Assembly (NCBI GenBank): GCA_002633025.1
Contig: NMRB01001546.1
Location: forward strand, 76,255 to 140,254
Length of the DNA: 64,000 nucleotides
Direction: 5' to 3'
Source of the DNA: Notospermus geniculatus
Taxonomy: Eukaryota > Nemertea > Pilidiophora > Heteronemertea > Lineidae
Shown here piece after piece: positions 45,847 through 56,725 of the stretch; the first letter of the stretch is position 1, and each line of letters starts with the position of its first letter. The position numbers and the translations under genes are program-made. The notes under the pieces are model-generated. The model ran no database searches. It saw nothing but the letters and a program-made list of their open reading frames with translations, and was not told the DNA's origin.

Positions 45847-48069
45847 GTTGGGTTAGTTGCCGCTTAATCCGTCAGGAGGGAAACAATAAGAAAAACACAG
45901 AAATATGGGTAACACTGATCGACGTTACACCTGATCTCCCACGTGCAAGGCAGGCGTTCTTCGATCGTGCCAAAAGTCCGGACATTGGTTCGAGGGCCAA
46001 ACATTTCCTAAGTCTGCGACAGTATGATAAGAATAAGTAATAATTCGGGATTTCCATCATGTCCATAGGACTAATACCATGACTGTAATCAAAACACCAA
46101 AAAAAGAGCTCCGTAAAAACTAGTATACGTAAATCTAAATCTAAAAACCTGGATGTTATATAAAGATGTAACACTTTTGATCAAAGAAAGTGTTTAAACA
46201 GCATGACCTTCCATGACGGTACGCGACGTCCGCGGAAGATACGAGGACGGTACGCGCATGACGCTGCATGTGGTACGCGGATGATGCGCGGACGATGCGC
46301 GGCGCGGAAGGGAGGTCAATTGTGCAACGTACTGTAGGGCCTATTCCTTTTCATATACATGTACAACTTTTAATAAGCTTTGAAGGAGGATTTTAAAAAA
46401 ACTGTCTATATGTTTTGAAACTCCAACATCCCGTGAATAAAAAGCGCTACATCATATTGGAGTCAAAGTTCGTAAGGGGAGACAGGCTCTTCAACCCGAC
46501 ACTCAGTTAATTTGATGAACCCCGAGGTCCTCGCTCCACTTCAGAGTGCAAGGAACTCTAAGGACTCGAGATAGCCTTGTCCTCTCTCCAGCCTCATCGA
46601 CCGCGTCTATCACACCACTCGTATTATGTTTATAAATATAGATGATCGACCGCACCTCAGGCAGGCATCGTCTGGAGCAGATTTCATTGACCTTCACGGC
46701 CTCTCGTCTGCTCTCCAGCTTCCCTTGATCTGCAGGAGAGACCCTAGGGTGAGAGTGGATGAGGGAACGGAATCTCAGATTGGATCGTTAACCCAGCTGA
46801 GGCTGCGTTCCGTCCAGGCAAGGGGTTTGTTGTGGCGAAATACGTATTTCTTTCGTCTGTGTACGGTATTCCCGATCACAGTCAATGAATAAGTGATGTT
46901 CATCTTCAATGCCCTCGGGACGTATTGTATTCCACTGGGTTATTACCAAATCAGAAGATTACACTGGTGGCCATAGCCTTCAGTTCATAGAAGGATATTC
47001 CTTTCTTTCCCAAGCCAATAGCATTAGTAATTGCCAAATGAAAGGTTTACGCTGGCTTTCAAAGACTTCAGCATTTCGTTTCAGTTATGAGACAGATCCC
47101 CTTCTCTCTCCCAAGCCATTATAACACTCGCAGGTTCATGCCGACTTCTATTAGAATTCAGTTCGTTCCAGACAGCCCGCCTTCTCTTTCCCAAGTCATT
47201 TCAACACTTGCCGTTGCCAAATAAAGGTTGACGCTGGCTTAGCTTCTACAGTTCGTTGAGACAGTACTTTGGCTCTATCATATGAACAATACCACAAAGA
47301 ATGTTCTAACTTGTTATGATGTTCCCTGGAACATTGACTTGACATTTGCTGTTCTTCTGGTACATTCACCCAGGTGAGCACATGGTCCATGGACCATTTC
47401 ATTGGGTTTTTGTTCACAGAAAGTTCTAACGTATTGACTTGACACTTGTTCGTTCTTCTGGTACATTCACCCAGGTGGGCACATGGTCCATGGACCATTT
47501 CATTAAGTTTATGTTGACGTCCGTAGACCTCTGTTCGATCGGGACAGCCATCCGTCCGCCCGTCCGTCTGCCCGTCCCTCCCTCACATGTTCCTCTACAT
47601 CACTTGTACTTGTCAAAATCATAGGTACGGTGACTTCCACTGACTTTAGTTCACTGATGGCTGTTCCCCCTCTCTCTCCCAAGCCATTACAGCACTTGTT
47701 GTTGGCAATTAAAAGCAGTACGTTGGCTTCCGTTGACTTCAGTTCGTTGGAGGCAATTTCTCTCCTGAGCCATTATAGCACTTGAAATCACGTCGGGGAA
47801 GTGGCTGGGGCATCGGGTTCAAATACTTCTGTCGGCGTGAGGCTGATAGCACATGTCTTTTTCCCAGTTACCTCATCTCACAGTTGTTAGTCAGCCCTTC
47901 AATGTTAGAAGGAAGTATATCTCCTGGGGGCATGGTTGATTCACGTAACAGCCCTGTCCCGTACAACCAAAACACTGATGCGTTGAGTAGAGCTATTTCA
48001 TCTACAACTCCCACTCCCACAACTGGAGATACAGTTTCATCGTTGCGGGCAGAAGGGACATGAAACCTT
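45847..48069 (+). repeat. Second duplicated segment, copy B
   Basis: Starts within the truncated inverted GGTGTAAC element (45847-45932, second half only). It matches 42171-44440 up to AGAAGGGACATGAAACC. After that, copy A continues with unique DNA and copy B with hairpin elements, so the right junctions differ. Confidence 0.85.
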
Positions 48070-48224
48070 ATTCATAAAGCGCGCGTAATTTTGAGCGACG
48101 CAAATCCTTTGTCAGGCTGTTAGTGAACAATAGGTTGCCCGCAAATGGACAATAGGGACTTTCAGCAAGGCTCCGTATCGTCGATACGTGTCACGTATGA
48201 CGTATCGAGCAAATGCATTTTCTA

Positions 48225-48891
48225 TTAAAGGAACATTATCATAGCGTTTAAACGTGACCTAAGTACATTCTGCATGGTTCATTTGTGGTGATAATACAAA
48301 GTACAAGACAATACCCCAATACACCACTGAAAAATTTGACTTTGAATAATGTTGTTTTCCTGGAGTGGGGGCAGCCATTTTCCTGGCAGCAGGCGCTTTT
48401 TCCAGGCCTCGCAATAAATCTCGCGACATTATGACGTAGCACCGGCTCACCTCCGCGTCATGACCGTAGTCACGTCACGTCGTTAGAGCAGTGGACGTGG
48501 TGGAGCGAGGCAGAAATGGTGACAAATATCGCTTGTGCAGCAACCATTTCAGTGACGAAGGCTATGTGAGGGACCTGCAGGCAGAACAAATGGGAGACTC
48601 TGTAAAAAAAGCTGAAATCGGATGCCATGTCCACCATTTTGTTGCACAAACCTGAGGTTAAAGGCCGATGAGTGACGTCGTGGCGTCACCGTGGCGTAAA
48701 CAAGTGAGCCGGAGCTACGTCATATCGCATTACGCAATGGCTGCCTCCATCGGCGCTAAACCTGAGGTACAAATTAGCCAACATTAATGTTAGCTAACGT
48801 AAGAAAGGGTGGTTCAGCTGCAAAATTTTTATAATGAAGTTTATTGAAAGGCTCGGACCACATTAATTCGCTAATGATAATGTCCCTTTAA
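48225..48891. mobile_element. Kolobok-like element with TTAA target duplication and THAP remnant
   Basis: TTAA at 48225-48228 and 48888-48891 flank inverted ends AGGAACATTATCAT / ATGATAATGTCCCT. The host MITE supplies a perfect empty site with one TTAA. Subterminal ATGACGTAGCACCGGCTCAC and GTGAGCCGGAGCTACGTCAT form a second inverted pair. It encodes a partial THAP zinc finger (48491-48655). TTAA targeting together with a THAP domain is the combination known for the Kolobok superfamily. Only about 660 bp remain and no DDE transposase is visible, so it is a deleted or non-autonomous derivative. Confidence 0.8.
48491..48655 (+). pseudogene. C-terminal half of a THAP zinc finger
   Basis: Read in frame from GTGGACGTGGTGG to TGA at 48653-48655, the 54 residues include DKYRLCSNHFSDEGYVRDLQ. 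C-S-N-H followed by F is the C-x2-H half of the THAP C2CH motif, and HVHHFV near the end sits where the family's AVPTxF box lies. The first CxxC half, which normally lies some 35-50 residues upstream, is not found, so the frame is truncated or was spliced. THAP domains bind transposon ends in P and Kolobok transposases. Confidence 0.6.
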
Positions 48892-48949
48892 AGTCATACC
48901 TCATACGTGATACGGATATACGATACGGAGCCTTGCTGAAAGTCCCTAA

Positions 48950-49064
48950 GGGACTTTCAGCAAGGCTCCGTATCGTATATCCGTATCACGTATGAGGTAT
49001 GACTTTAATAGAAAATGCATTTGCTCGATACGTCATACGTGACACGTATCGACGATACGGAGCC
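48950..49064. mobile_element. GGGACTTTC MITE, right end truncated
   Basis: Starts GGGACTTTCAGCAAGGCTCC three bases after the previous MITE (separated by TAA) and stops at GATACGGAGCC, where the duplicated block 49066-50070 begins. The breakpoint of that duplication therefore lies inside a MITE end. Confidence 0.8.
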
Positions 49065-49431
49065 ATGGCTGGACAGATACACAGTGGGGCTCATGTTATG
49101 TGAACCGAGCTATCATGAATCTGGGTCACCTTTGCATTAGGGTGATTGAAGAGATGTTACAAATAACCAGACGTGATGCTGCTGTTTAGAAAGTCAAAAC
49201 TCCTCACTGCTCATGGATTTGACGGTTAATAAACTACCCCTGTCCAAACAAACTCATTAATAAAGCAACAGACCCTCTACCTCAGGATATTCAAGGACAA
49301 ACTAACTCCCCCAAAATGTGTGCTCGCCACGGGTCAATATGCTAGTATTCATAAAGCGCGCGTAATTTTGAGCGACGCAAATCCTTTGTCAGGCTGATAG
49401 TGAACAATAGGTTGCCCGCAAATGGACAATA

Positions 49432-49560
49432 GGGACTTTCAGCAAGGCTCCGTATCGTATATCCGTATCACGTATGAGGTATGACTTTAATAGAAAATGC
49501 ATTTGCTCGATACGTCATACGTGACACGTATCGACGATACGGAGCCTTGCTGAAAGTCCC
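49432..49560. mobile_element. 129-bp MITE, GGGACTTTCAGCAAGGCTCC ends (duplicate)
   Basis: The copy of 45121-45249 within the 1,005-bp duplicated block. Confidence 0.88.
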
Positions 49561-49743
49561 TACTAGTTTAATCTCTCCGTAAAGCTTCGTGATAAGGTCC
49601 CTGGGACCCCATTCACAAAGCACCCGTAATTTTAAGGGCAGGCAAATCCTTTGTCACGCTGATAGCGAACAATAGGTTTCCCGAAAGTGGACAATAGTTT
49701 TCGCACTCCGTGAAGTTACAACAGCTTTGTGAATACGGTCCCA

Positions 49744-49852
49744 GGGCCCATAGTCATAAAACTACTTAAGTCTAAGTGTGGCACTTATCCTTTTTTCAAC
49801 ACAAAAGATAAGTATCATACTTAGACTTAAGTAGCTTTATGAATACGGGGCC
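49744..49852. repeat. Hairpin element with ACTTAAGTCTAAG arms (duplicate)
   Basis: Copy of 45433-45541 within the 1,005-bp block. Confidence 0.75.
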
Positions 49853-49940
49853 TGGCCTGCAATGATGGCACAAGGGTTTCAGCAATGACAGGACCGCTGA
49901 TGCGTGGCATGGAGTACCTGGCGTGGACAAAGAATGGGTA

Positions 49941-50235
49941 TTAGCGAGGTTTCGCAAATCTGACGAAACACGAAGTACGGAATACGAAATTCAACTTCAT
50001 TTCCAGGACCTAATGTATTCCTGGAGATGGTTGCTTCCACAAGTCCCTGCTGCCAGTGCGTCTTCTAGCATACCATGTAAGACCGAGAGAGTTATGGTGC
50101 ATCGTGAATTTCCACTTCGTATCTACGTATTTGTGGTACCAACCGTCTCCTGAAATACACTACGTCATGGAAATAAAGTCCAATTTCGTATTTCGTACTT
50201 CGTCTTTCGTTAGATTTGCGAAACCTCACTATTTT
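49941..50235. repeat. Inverted repeat, arms over 100 bp
   Basis: GAGGTTTCGCAAATCTGACG ... ACGAAGTACGGAATACGAAA on the left is matched by the complement of TTTCGTATTTCGTACTTCGT ... AGATTTGCGAAACCTCAC on the right, at roughly 80-85 percent by eye. The two opposite-strand frames that start with similar peptides (RFRKSDETRSTEYEI and RFRKSNERRSTKYEI) are this palindrome read both ways, not two genes. Confidence 0.8.
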
Positions 50236-51097
50236 CATGTAATCTGGAGTAAATTGCAGAACTTCGAACCTGAAGTAGAAGAAACGACTTGTGGTATGCG
50301 GCCTGCCACCTCGTAATTGAAAATGTAACCATCGCAACCTTGACGAAGCGCTCGGAGGGTTTCTGTCGCCGCGATGTCAGTAACCTATCGGTTCTTTCAA
50401 AGCGTCTGACAAGAGACCGTTCAAACGTCTACCGGAAGTGTATGCTACTTCCTTTCGTTCGATGACCTTCCCGAATGACCGAGGGCGCACGTCATAGCTC
50501 GCAGTGAATACCGTAGAGAGATTATGGCTGGAATAGTCTAACAAAACGGAAGGCCAGATTGTTTATCTGGTCCAGGCCAATCATATTTTATTTTGGTTAC
50601 GTTGAAATTGCATATGGTTCATCCTGTGGGGGGGAGGTTGAGATACGGGTTGCTCTTTAGACCAAGCACGTGATCAGGTCACGATGTCACGTGATCAAGT
50701 TCGATGCCACGTTCGGGTGTCAGATCGCCACATTTGGTTATACATGTACCTCGTTCTCGCTAAGGACATTGAGATCGGTCGTTCGCATGGTCATTTTTTT
50801 AGCTGTGCGTAGGCGAATACGTACTTCGGTTGTTGAGTAACGAATCCTGGCTTCGGGAGATAGGATGTCAGAAGGCGAACCTTTGATTGCGTTTCCATCT
50901 TCTTAATCAAAGCAACTGCTGTATGCACATTGGGTTGGATACCAGGCTTTTGGTATCAATAACAAAGCAAGGGATTTTCCCTTTCGGCGACAGGCGGCCT
51001 TATTATATTCACAGCTTTTCTTATACATGTCAAACCCACGCACTGAATCTGTTAAAGCCAAACGTGTCAAACCACTCGACTACCAGGCTAGGGGTCG
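50236..51097. other. Non-coding stretch, no gene recognised
   Basis: No domain-bearing open frame. CACGTGATCAGGTCACG and TCACGTGATCAAG near 50670 repeat a CACGTGATCA word twice. Nothing else is evident. Confidence 0.5.
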
Positions 51098-51619
51098 CCA
51101 ATTTTCCCCTTGCCAAGTTGACCAATCCAATTTTCCCCTTGCCAAGTTGACCCCTCCAATTTTCCCCTTGCCAAGTTGACCCCTCCAATTTTCCCCTTGC
51201 CAAGTTGACCCCTCCAATTTTCCCCTTGCCAAGTTGACCCCTCCAATTTTCCCCTTGCCAAGTTGACCCCTCCAATTTTCCCCTTGCCAAGTTGACCCCT
51301 CCAATTTTCCCCTTGCCAAGTTGACCCCTCCAATTTTCCCCTTGCCAAGTTGACCCCTCCAATTTTCCCCTTGCCAAGTTGACCCCTCCAATTTTCCCCT
51401 TGCCAAGTTGACCCCTCCAATTTTCCCCTTGCCAAGTTGACCCCTCCAATTTTCCCCTTGCCAAGTTGACCCCTCCAATTTTCCCCTTGCCAAGTTGACC
51501 CCTCCAATTTTCCCCTTGCCAAGTTGACCCCTCCAATTTTCCCCTTGCCAAGTTGACCCCTCCAATTTTCCCCTTGCCAAGTTGACCCCTCCAATTTTCC
51601 CCTTGCCAAGTTGACCCCT
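51098..51619. repeat. Minisatellite: 18 units of exactly 29 bp
   Basis: The unit is CCAATTTTCCCCTTGCCAAG followed by TTGACCCCT; 522 bp divided by 29 is 18. Only the first unit deviates (ACCAAT for ACCCCT). The other 17 look identical. Because 29 is not a multiple of 3 and the unit has no minus-strand stop in any phase, all three minus frames are open and give the same 29-residue repeat (GKGKIGG...). The long frames here (166-184 codons) are therefore not genes. Confidence 0.97.
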
Positions 51620-52339
51620 CCTGGTTTGGGCGGAGTTTCCAAATCAGACGAATACGGTACAGCTTATAATTTCCTCCCAGTCTGACATTCTGCGGTCTTT
51701 TAAGCCTTTAATGTTGAATAGGGTAGACAGCAGTCTTTGAAATGACCAATCGAGATACTTCTGACTATAATTACCCTGTCTCGTCGTCTCGACATCCTGA
51801 TAACAACCAAATATGATTCAATTAATCCTACAGATCCACAAAAAAGATGGGTACTAACCTTTACCCATCTCGCCATAAAGCCCTGCTATCAAGAGGAAGC
51901 TTAAACAAGATTGAATGCTCTCGGCGAGACAGTACTGAGCTAGCCGTCTACTTTTTCTTCAGCTTTCATCTTCATCCTTCATACACTCGCGTCCTTTACT
52001 ACAATGTCTGGCTAACTGGTTTGTCGAATTTGTCTAGTCTCCAAATGAATAGCTTGAGATTGCCGTTATTACATCGGGTGGATGTCAACGGGTAATTTCA
52101 ATTACAGCTGGTGATTAACAACACAAAGTAAAGCCAGTGAGTAGCCATGGAGATGACTTTGAAGTCAATTCAGCAACAGGCAGTTCTAAATAGAGGGTTT
52201 AAAGTGTAGCCAAGTCAACGCCTGTCTTAGATGTACTTTAGAAGCAACCTCGGCCCTTGGTCTTCGGCTGTAATGGTGGATATATGATCATGATGTGCGA
52301 CAAGGTAGCTCAATCTTCTTTTTTCGGGGGGGGGGGCCT
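51620..52339. other. Non-coding stretch, no gene recognised
   Basis: No convincing coding frame. A 12-G run lies at 52325-52336 just before the 625-bp duplication. Nothing else seen. Confidence 0.5.
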
Positions 52340-52964
52340 TACCGGGGAATAGATGGCTTCGTTGATGAGGAGGTCGGCGTTATCGTCTCTTGGTCGTGTA
52401 TCATCGATACTTCATTGGCTTGTCAATGGGACCATCAACTGTTGGGGAATCGGAGTGTGTCAGTGGACTTTGCTGAGATGAGGTTGGCGTTAACATCAAC
52501 CATTTGTAAGTTATGTGGGGGATCGGAGTGTATCAATGGGATTTGCTGAAATGAGTTTGATGTTAACATCAACCATTGGTAAGTTATGTGGTGAGTGTAT
52601 GGCAGTTGCCACATAAAACCAAAAATTCAACAAATCATTCTTGGGTTGCAGCAAACATTTGGCCTGAAAACCGGGTCCAAAAATTTTTTAACGGGGCAGA
52701 ATTCAAACAAAGAAGATTCACTTAAACGGATTCCAGCAAAACATTTTAAATATTGAACAAATAGGAACCGATCACAACACAATACAAGTCCAATAAAATC
52801 ATACTCCGTACGTTCAATGACATTTTAAACTACGAGGCCTAGGAAGAGCCCCGGAGAGGCCAACTTCCGCCTGCGTGGGTCTCACTTCCGCTTTTGTTTT
52901 CAAGGTTACGTAGAGGTCGTACTATAGTATTTTGTTTTGATTTATTGCAGATAAGCATATCGGA
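52340..52964 (+). repeat. 625-bp tandem duplication, unit 1
   Basis: Starts TACCGGGGAATAGATGGC and ends ATAAGCATATCGGA. Unit 2 follows directly. Inside is an about 75-bp diverged direct repeat (GTTAACATCAACCATTTGTA / GTTAACATCAACCATTGGTA). One plus frame of about 60 codons (GFVDEEVGVIVSWSCIIDTS...) stays open across both units despite a 3-bp indel. Confidence 0.9.
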
Positions 52965-53590
52965 TACCGGGGAACAGATGGCTTCGTTGATGAGGAGGTC
53001 GGCGTTATCATCGTCTCTTGGTCCTGTATCATTGATACTTCATTGGCTTGTCAATGGGACCATCAACTGTTGGGGAATCGGAGTGTGTCAGTGGACTTTG
53101 CTGAGATGAGGTTGGCGTTAACATCAACCATTTGTAAGTTATGTGGTGGAACGGAGTGAATCAATGGGATTTGCTGAAGTGAGTTTGATGTTAGCATCAA
53201 CCATTGGTAAGTTATGTGGCGAGTGTATGACAGTTGCCACATAAAACCAAAAATTCAACAAATCATGCTTGGTTATAGCAAAAATTTTGCCTGAATATCG
53301 GGTCCAAAATTTTTTAACGGGACAGAATTCAAACAAAGAAGATTCACTTAAACGGATTCCAGCAAAACATTTAAAATATTGAACAAATAGGAACCGATCA
53401 CAACACAATACAAGTCCAATAAAATCATACTCCGTACGTTCAATGACATTTTAAACTACGAGGCCTAGGAAGAGCCCCGGAGAGGCCAACTTCCGCTTGC
53501 GTGGGTCTCACTTCCGCTTTTGTTTTCAAGGTTACGTAGAGGTCGTACTATAGTATTTTGTTTTGATTTATTGCAGATAAGCATATCGGA
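52965..53590 (+). repeat. 625-bp tandem duplication, unit 2
   Basis: Repeats unit 1 with a few substitutions and small indels. TTTGATTTATTGCAG directly before ATAAGCATATCGG resembles a 3' splice site, and TTTGTAAGT at about 53131 a 5' splice site. Together they would bound an about 180-bp exon open in one frame. No homology is recognised, so this remains a possibility only. Confidence 0.9.
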
Positions 53591-54867
53591 GAAAACCAAT
53601 AATAATATGCAACTGTTGTGTTTAACTTTGAAATGAATGCCACAGGTTGCGTCACAGTGTCAAAAGAGTCTATGTATAAATACAACACTGTTTTTAAATC
53701 AAGGTGTACGCCGCGGGTGATCTCAGAAACTACTATATCAACGAGAAACTGGCTCGGAGCGATAGCAAAACCCGATGAGAATAAAAAGAAAATGCGTTGG
53801 CCGTCTAAAAGGGTAAAATAACAAAGCGCGAGAAAAGAACAAACGTGAATGATCGTATAGAGCTAGACCTTGGAGCCTAGATTTACCATCGATTGGCATT
53901 CAAATCTGTCTCGAATGACGTCAACAGCTCATGAATTATTAATAATACTCAACGGTATAGTAGATTTTTTAACCTCCTTTGTTTAGAGAGTATCGTAAAA
54001 TGGCGGCGGACAATGACGTTCATTGATAGGTTAAAAAAAATAAACAAAAACCGTCTGCATCCAGGATCGAATTGCTGTCGGCTGGATCAAAGACATTTCA
54101 TAGGGAAACATATCGATTTTATTTGATTTGGTAGAGGAATTTATTGATTTGTGAACGGGGGTGGAGTCGTATTTATCTGTTTTGCGCTGTATCAATTATC
54201 AATACGGCAATGCCAGATTTGGCTGCATTTCAATGTTTTGATATTGATATCGGAAATAATGAAAAATAATGTTATGCTTTGAAGCCAAACGATCTGGTGG
54301 GCAGACGGTGGAAAAGTACGAGAATGTAAATACGAGTTCAGAGATAACAATAACAGAAGATTATTAACCTTTAGTAAAATTGCAAAAGTGCACATACTAA
54401 TGAGAAGTACTATCGGTAAATGGATATGTTGAACAAGCAGCGCGAAACCAAAACATAACAAAAACTGTGTGAACTCGTACCGTATTGGAAATGTAACAAA
54501 TTATACTCCGGAAGTGGTAGAGAAGGAAATGACGTATAGAGGGCGCCTGCGAAGGCCAAATATACATGTAGTATTTGACACGGCGCAAGAAAAGGTGTTG
54601 TACCCTCAACTTCTCTTATGGCATGTAAGATAGGACTGACCTCTTCTTAGTATGGAAAAGATACTATAACGGCGACCGTGGCTCTTCTGGCTTTCAGAAT
54701 TTTCGAACTTTATATACGCCGTCAACGACATATGTGAACTACTTCAACGGAAATGTAACCGTAGTAACCTTTTATTGTGACTGCGTACCACCGTATCTCG
54801 TCTCGCCTTCGTTTGAACACAATTAAATGAAGGAGAAGAAAGCCACGGTGTCTATTGACTCAGATAT
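53591..54867. other. Non-coding stretch, no gene recognised
   Basis: Short frames only. Includes ATGGCGGCGGACAATGACG near 54000, which looks like a start context but is closed within a few codons by in-frame stops. Nothing firm. Confidence 0.45.
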
Positions 54868-55636
54868 GGAAGACCCTTTGTCATTAGAGATCATTGTTGG
54901 CCAAGTTTCTACTGATAAAGTCAAATGTCACGTCTACGTGTTAATCATATCATTCTCGATGTGATGGTGATACGGATGCTATTGAAACTGGCTTCCTTCA
55001 TTCTTAAAAGAGCGCAGGCACGGCCTTCACTCAGTGGTTTCCAGACTACCATTATACGATTGTCTATACTCTAGGGAATACCTTAAATGGTAACAGGCTA
55101 ACAGTGGGAAGGCGATTGATTGAAGTGACAGTTTATCTTGTAGGACCTAATATGCAGTAGCATACAGTGTAGCTATTACTTAAGTCAACCACACCCCCAC
55201 TGATAACAATCTCGATACTGGTTTTTACCATTGGAAAGCACAGGTAACCAAATGACGAAAAGAAATTTTGTAAATTTAAAGGATTTCTTGTGTCCTTCCC
55301 GTCCGGAGGTTAAAAGAATTCGGCAAGGTCCTCATTTGGTAGGTGCGATACGGGCAGCTACTAGAAAGCCAGACATTTAACCCATCCTTCGGGTACATCT
55401 TAGGGACAAGTGCGGGTGTAAATAAATAACTCGGATCTCGGATATTGATGGCTTCAACCTTCAAGACGTATTGGGCGAACCTCCCTGGCCGCCAATACAA
55501 ACATTCATCACAATCTCCTTCATTTGTTTTCGTCAACTTCCAGAATACGAGTGGCCAGTGAAGCCACAGGCTGCTATTTTATAGCAATTTTGGCCAACAC
55601 ATAGCCCTGATCTGTTGCAGGCTCAGACGGTTCAGC

Positions 55637-55850
55637 AGCCCTTCGTTTCTTGTGCAACTCGGCAGTGCAGCAACTGGTGTAAGATACCCTTCGTTTCTTG
55701 GGCATCAACTGGTGTAAGATGCCCTTCGTTTCTTGTGCAGCAACTGGTGTAAGATGCCCTTCGTTTCTTGTGCAGCAACTGGTGTAAGATGCCATTCGTT
55801 TCTTGTGCAACTCGGCCGTGCACCAACTGGTGTAAGATGTCTCCTGGCGC
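55637..55850. repeat. 35/49-bp minisatellite, 5 units
   Basis: The basic unit is CTTCGTTTCTTGTGCAGCAA followed by CTGGTGTAAGATGCC (35 bp). The first and last units carry an extra ACTCGGC.GTGC block. Copy 2 has seven units (61462-61765). Confidence 0.9.
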
Positions 55851-56330
55851 TTTGAGTACTGGGCCCCTTCAACATCGACATTCGACAAGCCCTTACTTCA
55901 TCCCTTTTGGAAAGTTTGCTCTGCGAGCAAGGAGTCTCGGGTACTACGGTACTTCGCTCTTACCAGTGACACTCAAATCTCGTCTGAGGCTCGTGATGTC
56001 TCTTTCCAACGAGGTCGTGTCATCCCCACACCCGATGCTACTTGATCTTCCCCTGTTTATTAAGTCAATGATGCTTCCGAGTACAATTAGTGCACGCCCT
56101 TGGTGGCGGAAAACCGATAACGAAGTACATTGGGAATCGAGCAGACGATAGTTCCTCGCCGCCGACAAACCCATAGACAGGCCAGACGGCGTTGACCGGA
56201 GAAATCGATTCCGCGTCTGTCAGTGAAAGGAATCGACCTTGGCGGTCTCGTCTCGCATGACCCCCGAGGAAAATCGAGATTTTAGCAACCAGGCTGGAAG
56301 CTTCCTGTTATTCGACTCGATAGCTGAGAG

Positions 56331-56405
56331 TGGGATTCGAACCCGGGACATCATGACCGCCAGCCAGAGACCCAAGCCACCGCGTCTCCAGCACCACGCT
56401 GTAAA
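56331..56405 (-). repeat. tRNA-like SINE head (copy 1)
   Basis: The minus strand carries GGTGGCTTGGGTCTCTGG, an A-box-like region, and CCCGGGTTCGAATCCCACTC, an excellent B box (GGTTCGAATCC). The anticodon arm is not convincing, so this is a tRNA-derived SINE head rather than a tRNA gene. Duplicated at 62247-62320. Confidence 0.6.
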
Positions 56406-56667
56406 CAAAAACAAGCACCAGCAATGGTAACGCTCACGAGATCTCGCGTAGCTTGCCGGACTCCTGGATACAACCTCTTCCGCATGTCCCGCATGACTAC
56501 TTCCGGTCGTCATTGGCTCTGCTCTGGAGATAGTCTTGGATGGCGACCCCTCGTGTGTGGGTCGGCGAGTCAACTTACTCGTCGGAGAAACGTTTCTTGC
56601 CAAAGAACACAGAAGAAATGCGGTACGATGTTGGGTCGAGTGCCTTGTGGGTCGTGGTCCTTGTACG

Positions 56668-56725
56668 TTGTGCCTTCTGCAAGGCCAAGTACAACGTTGT
56701 GCCTTCTGCAAGGAAAAGTACATGT
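56668..56725. repeat. 29-bp minisatellite, 2 units
   Basis: Units starting TTGTGCCTTCTGCAAGG at 56668 and 56697. The paralogous array at 62558 has 12 units. Confidence 0.9.

Larger units (their letters stand above)
48155..48946. mobile_element. GGGACTTTC MITE split by a TTAA-target element
   Basis: The left half (48155-48228, GGGACTTTCAGCAAGGCTCC to TTTCTATTAA) and right half (48892-48946, AGTCATACC to GAAAGTCCC) together reconstitute one MITE, in opposite orientation to 45121-45249. The interruption lies at a TTAA of the MITE, which is intact in other copies. This gives an exact empty site for the inserted element at 48225-48891. Confidence 0.88.
49066..50070 (+). repeat. 1,005-bp duplicated block, copy 2
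   Basis: See 44755-45759. This copy continues without interruption into the right arm of the inverted repeat ending near 50235. Confidence 0.9.

Noticed and set aside
49923-50337. Two opposite-strand frames with similar peptides (RKSDETRSTEYE and RKSNERRSTKYE)
   Set aside because: They are the two arms of one inverted repeat, not paralogous genes.
51030-51642. Three long minus-strand frames (166-184 codons) with Gly/Lys/Trp-rich repeats
   Set aside because: They are the 29-bp minisatellite read in three phases; the unit has no stop in any minus frame.
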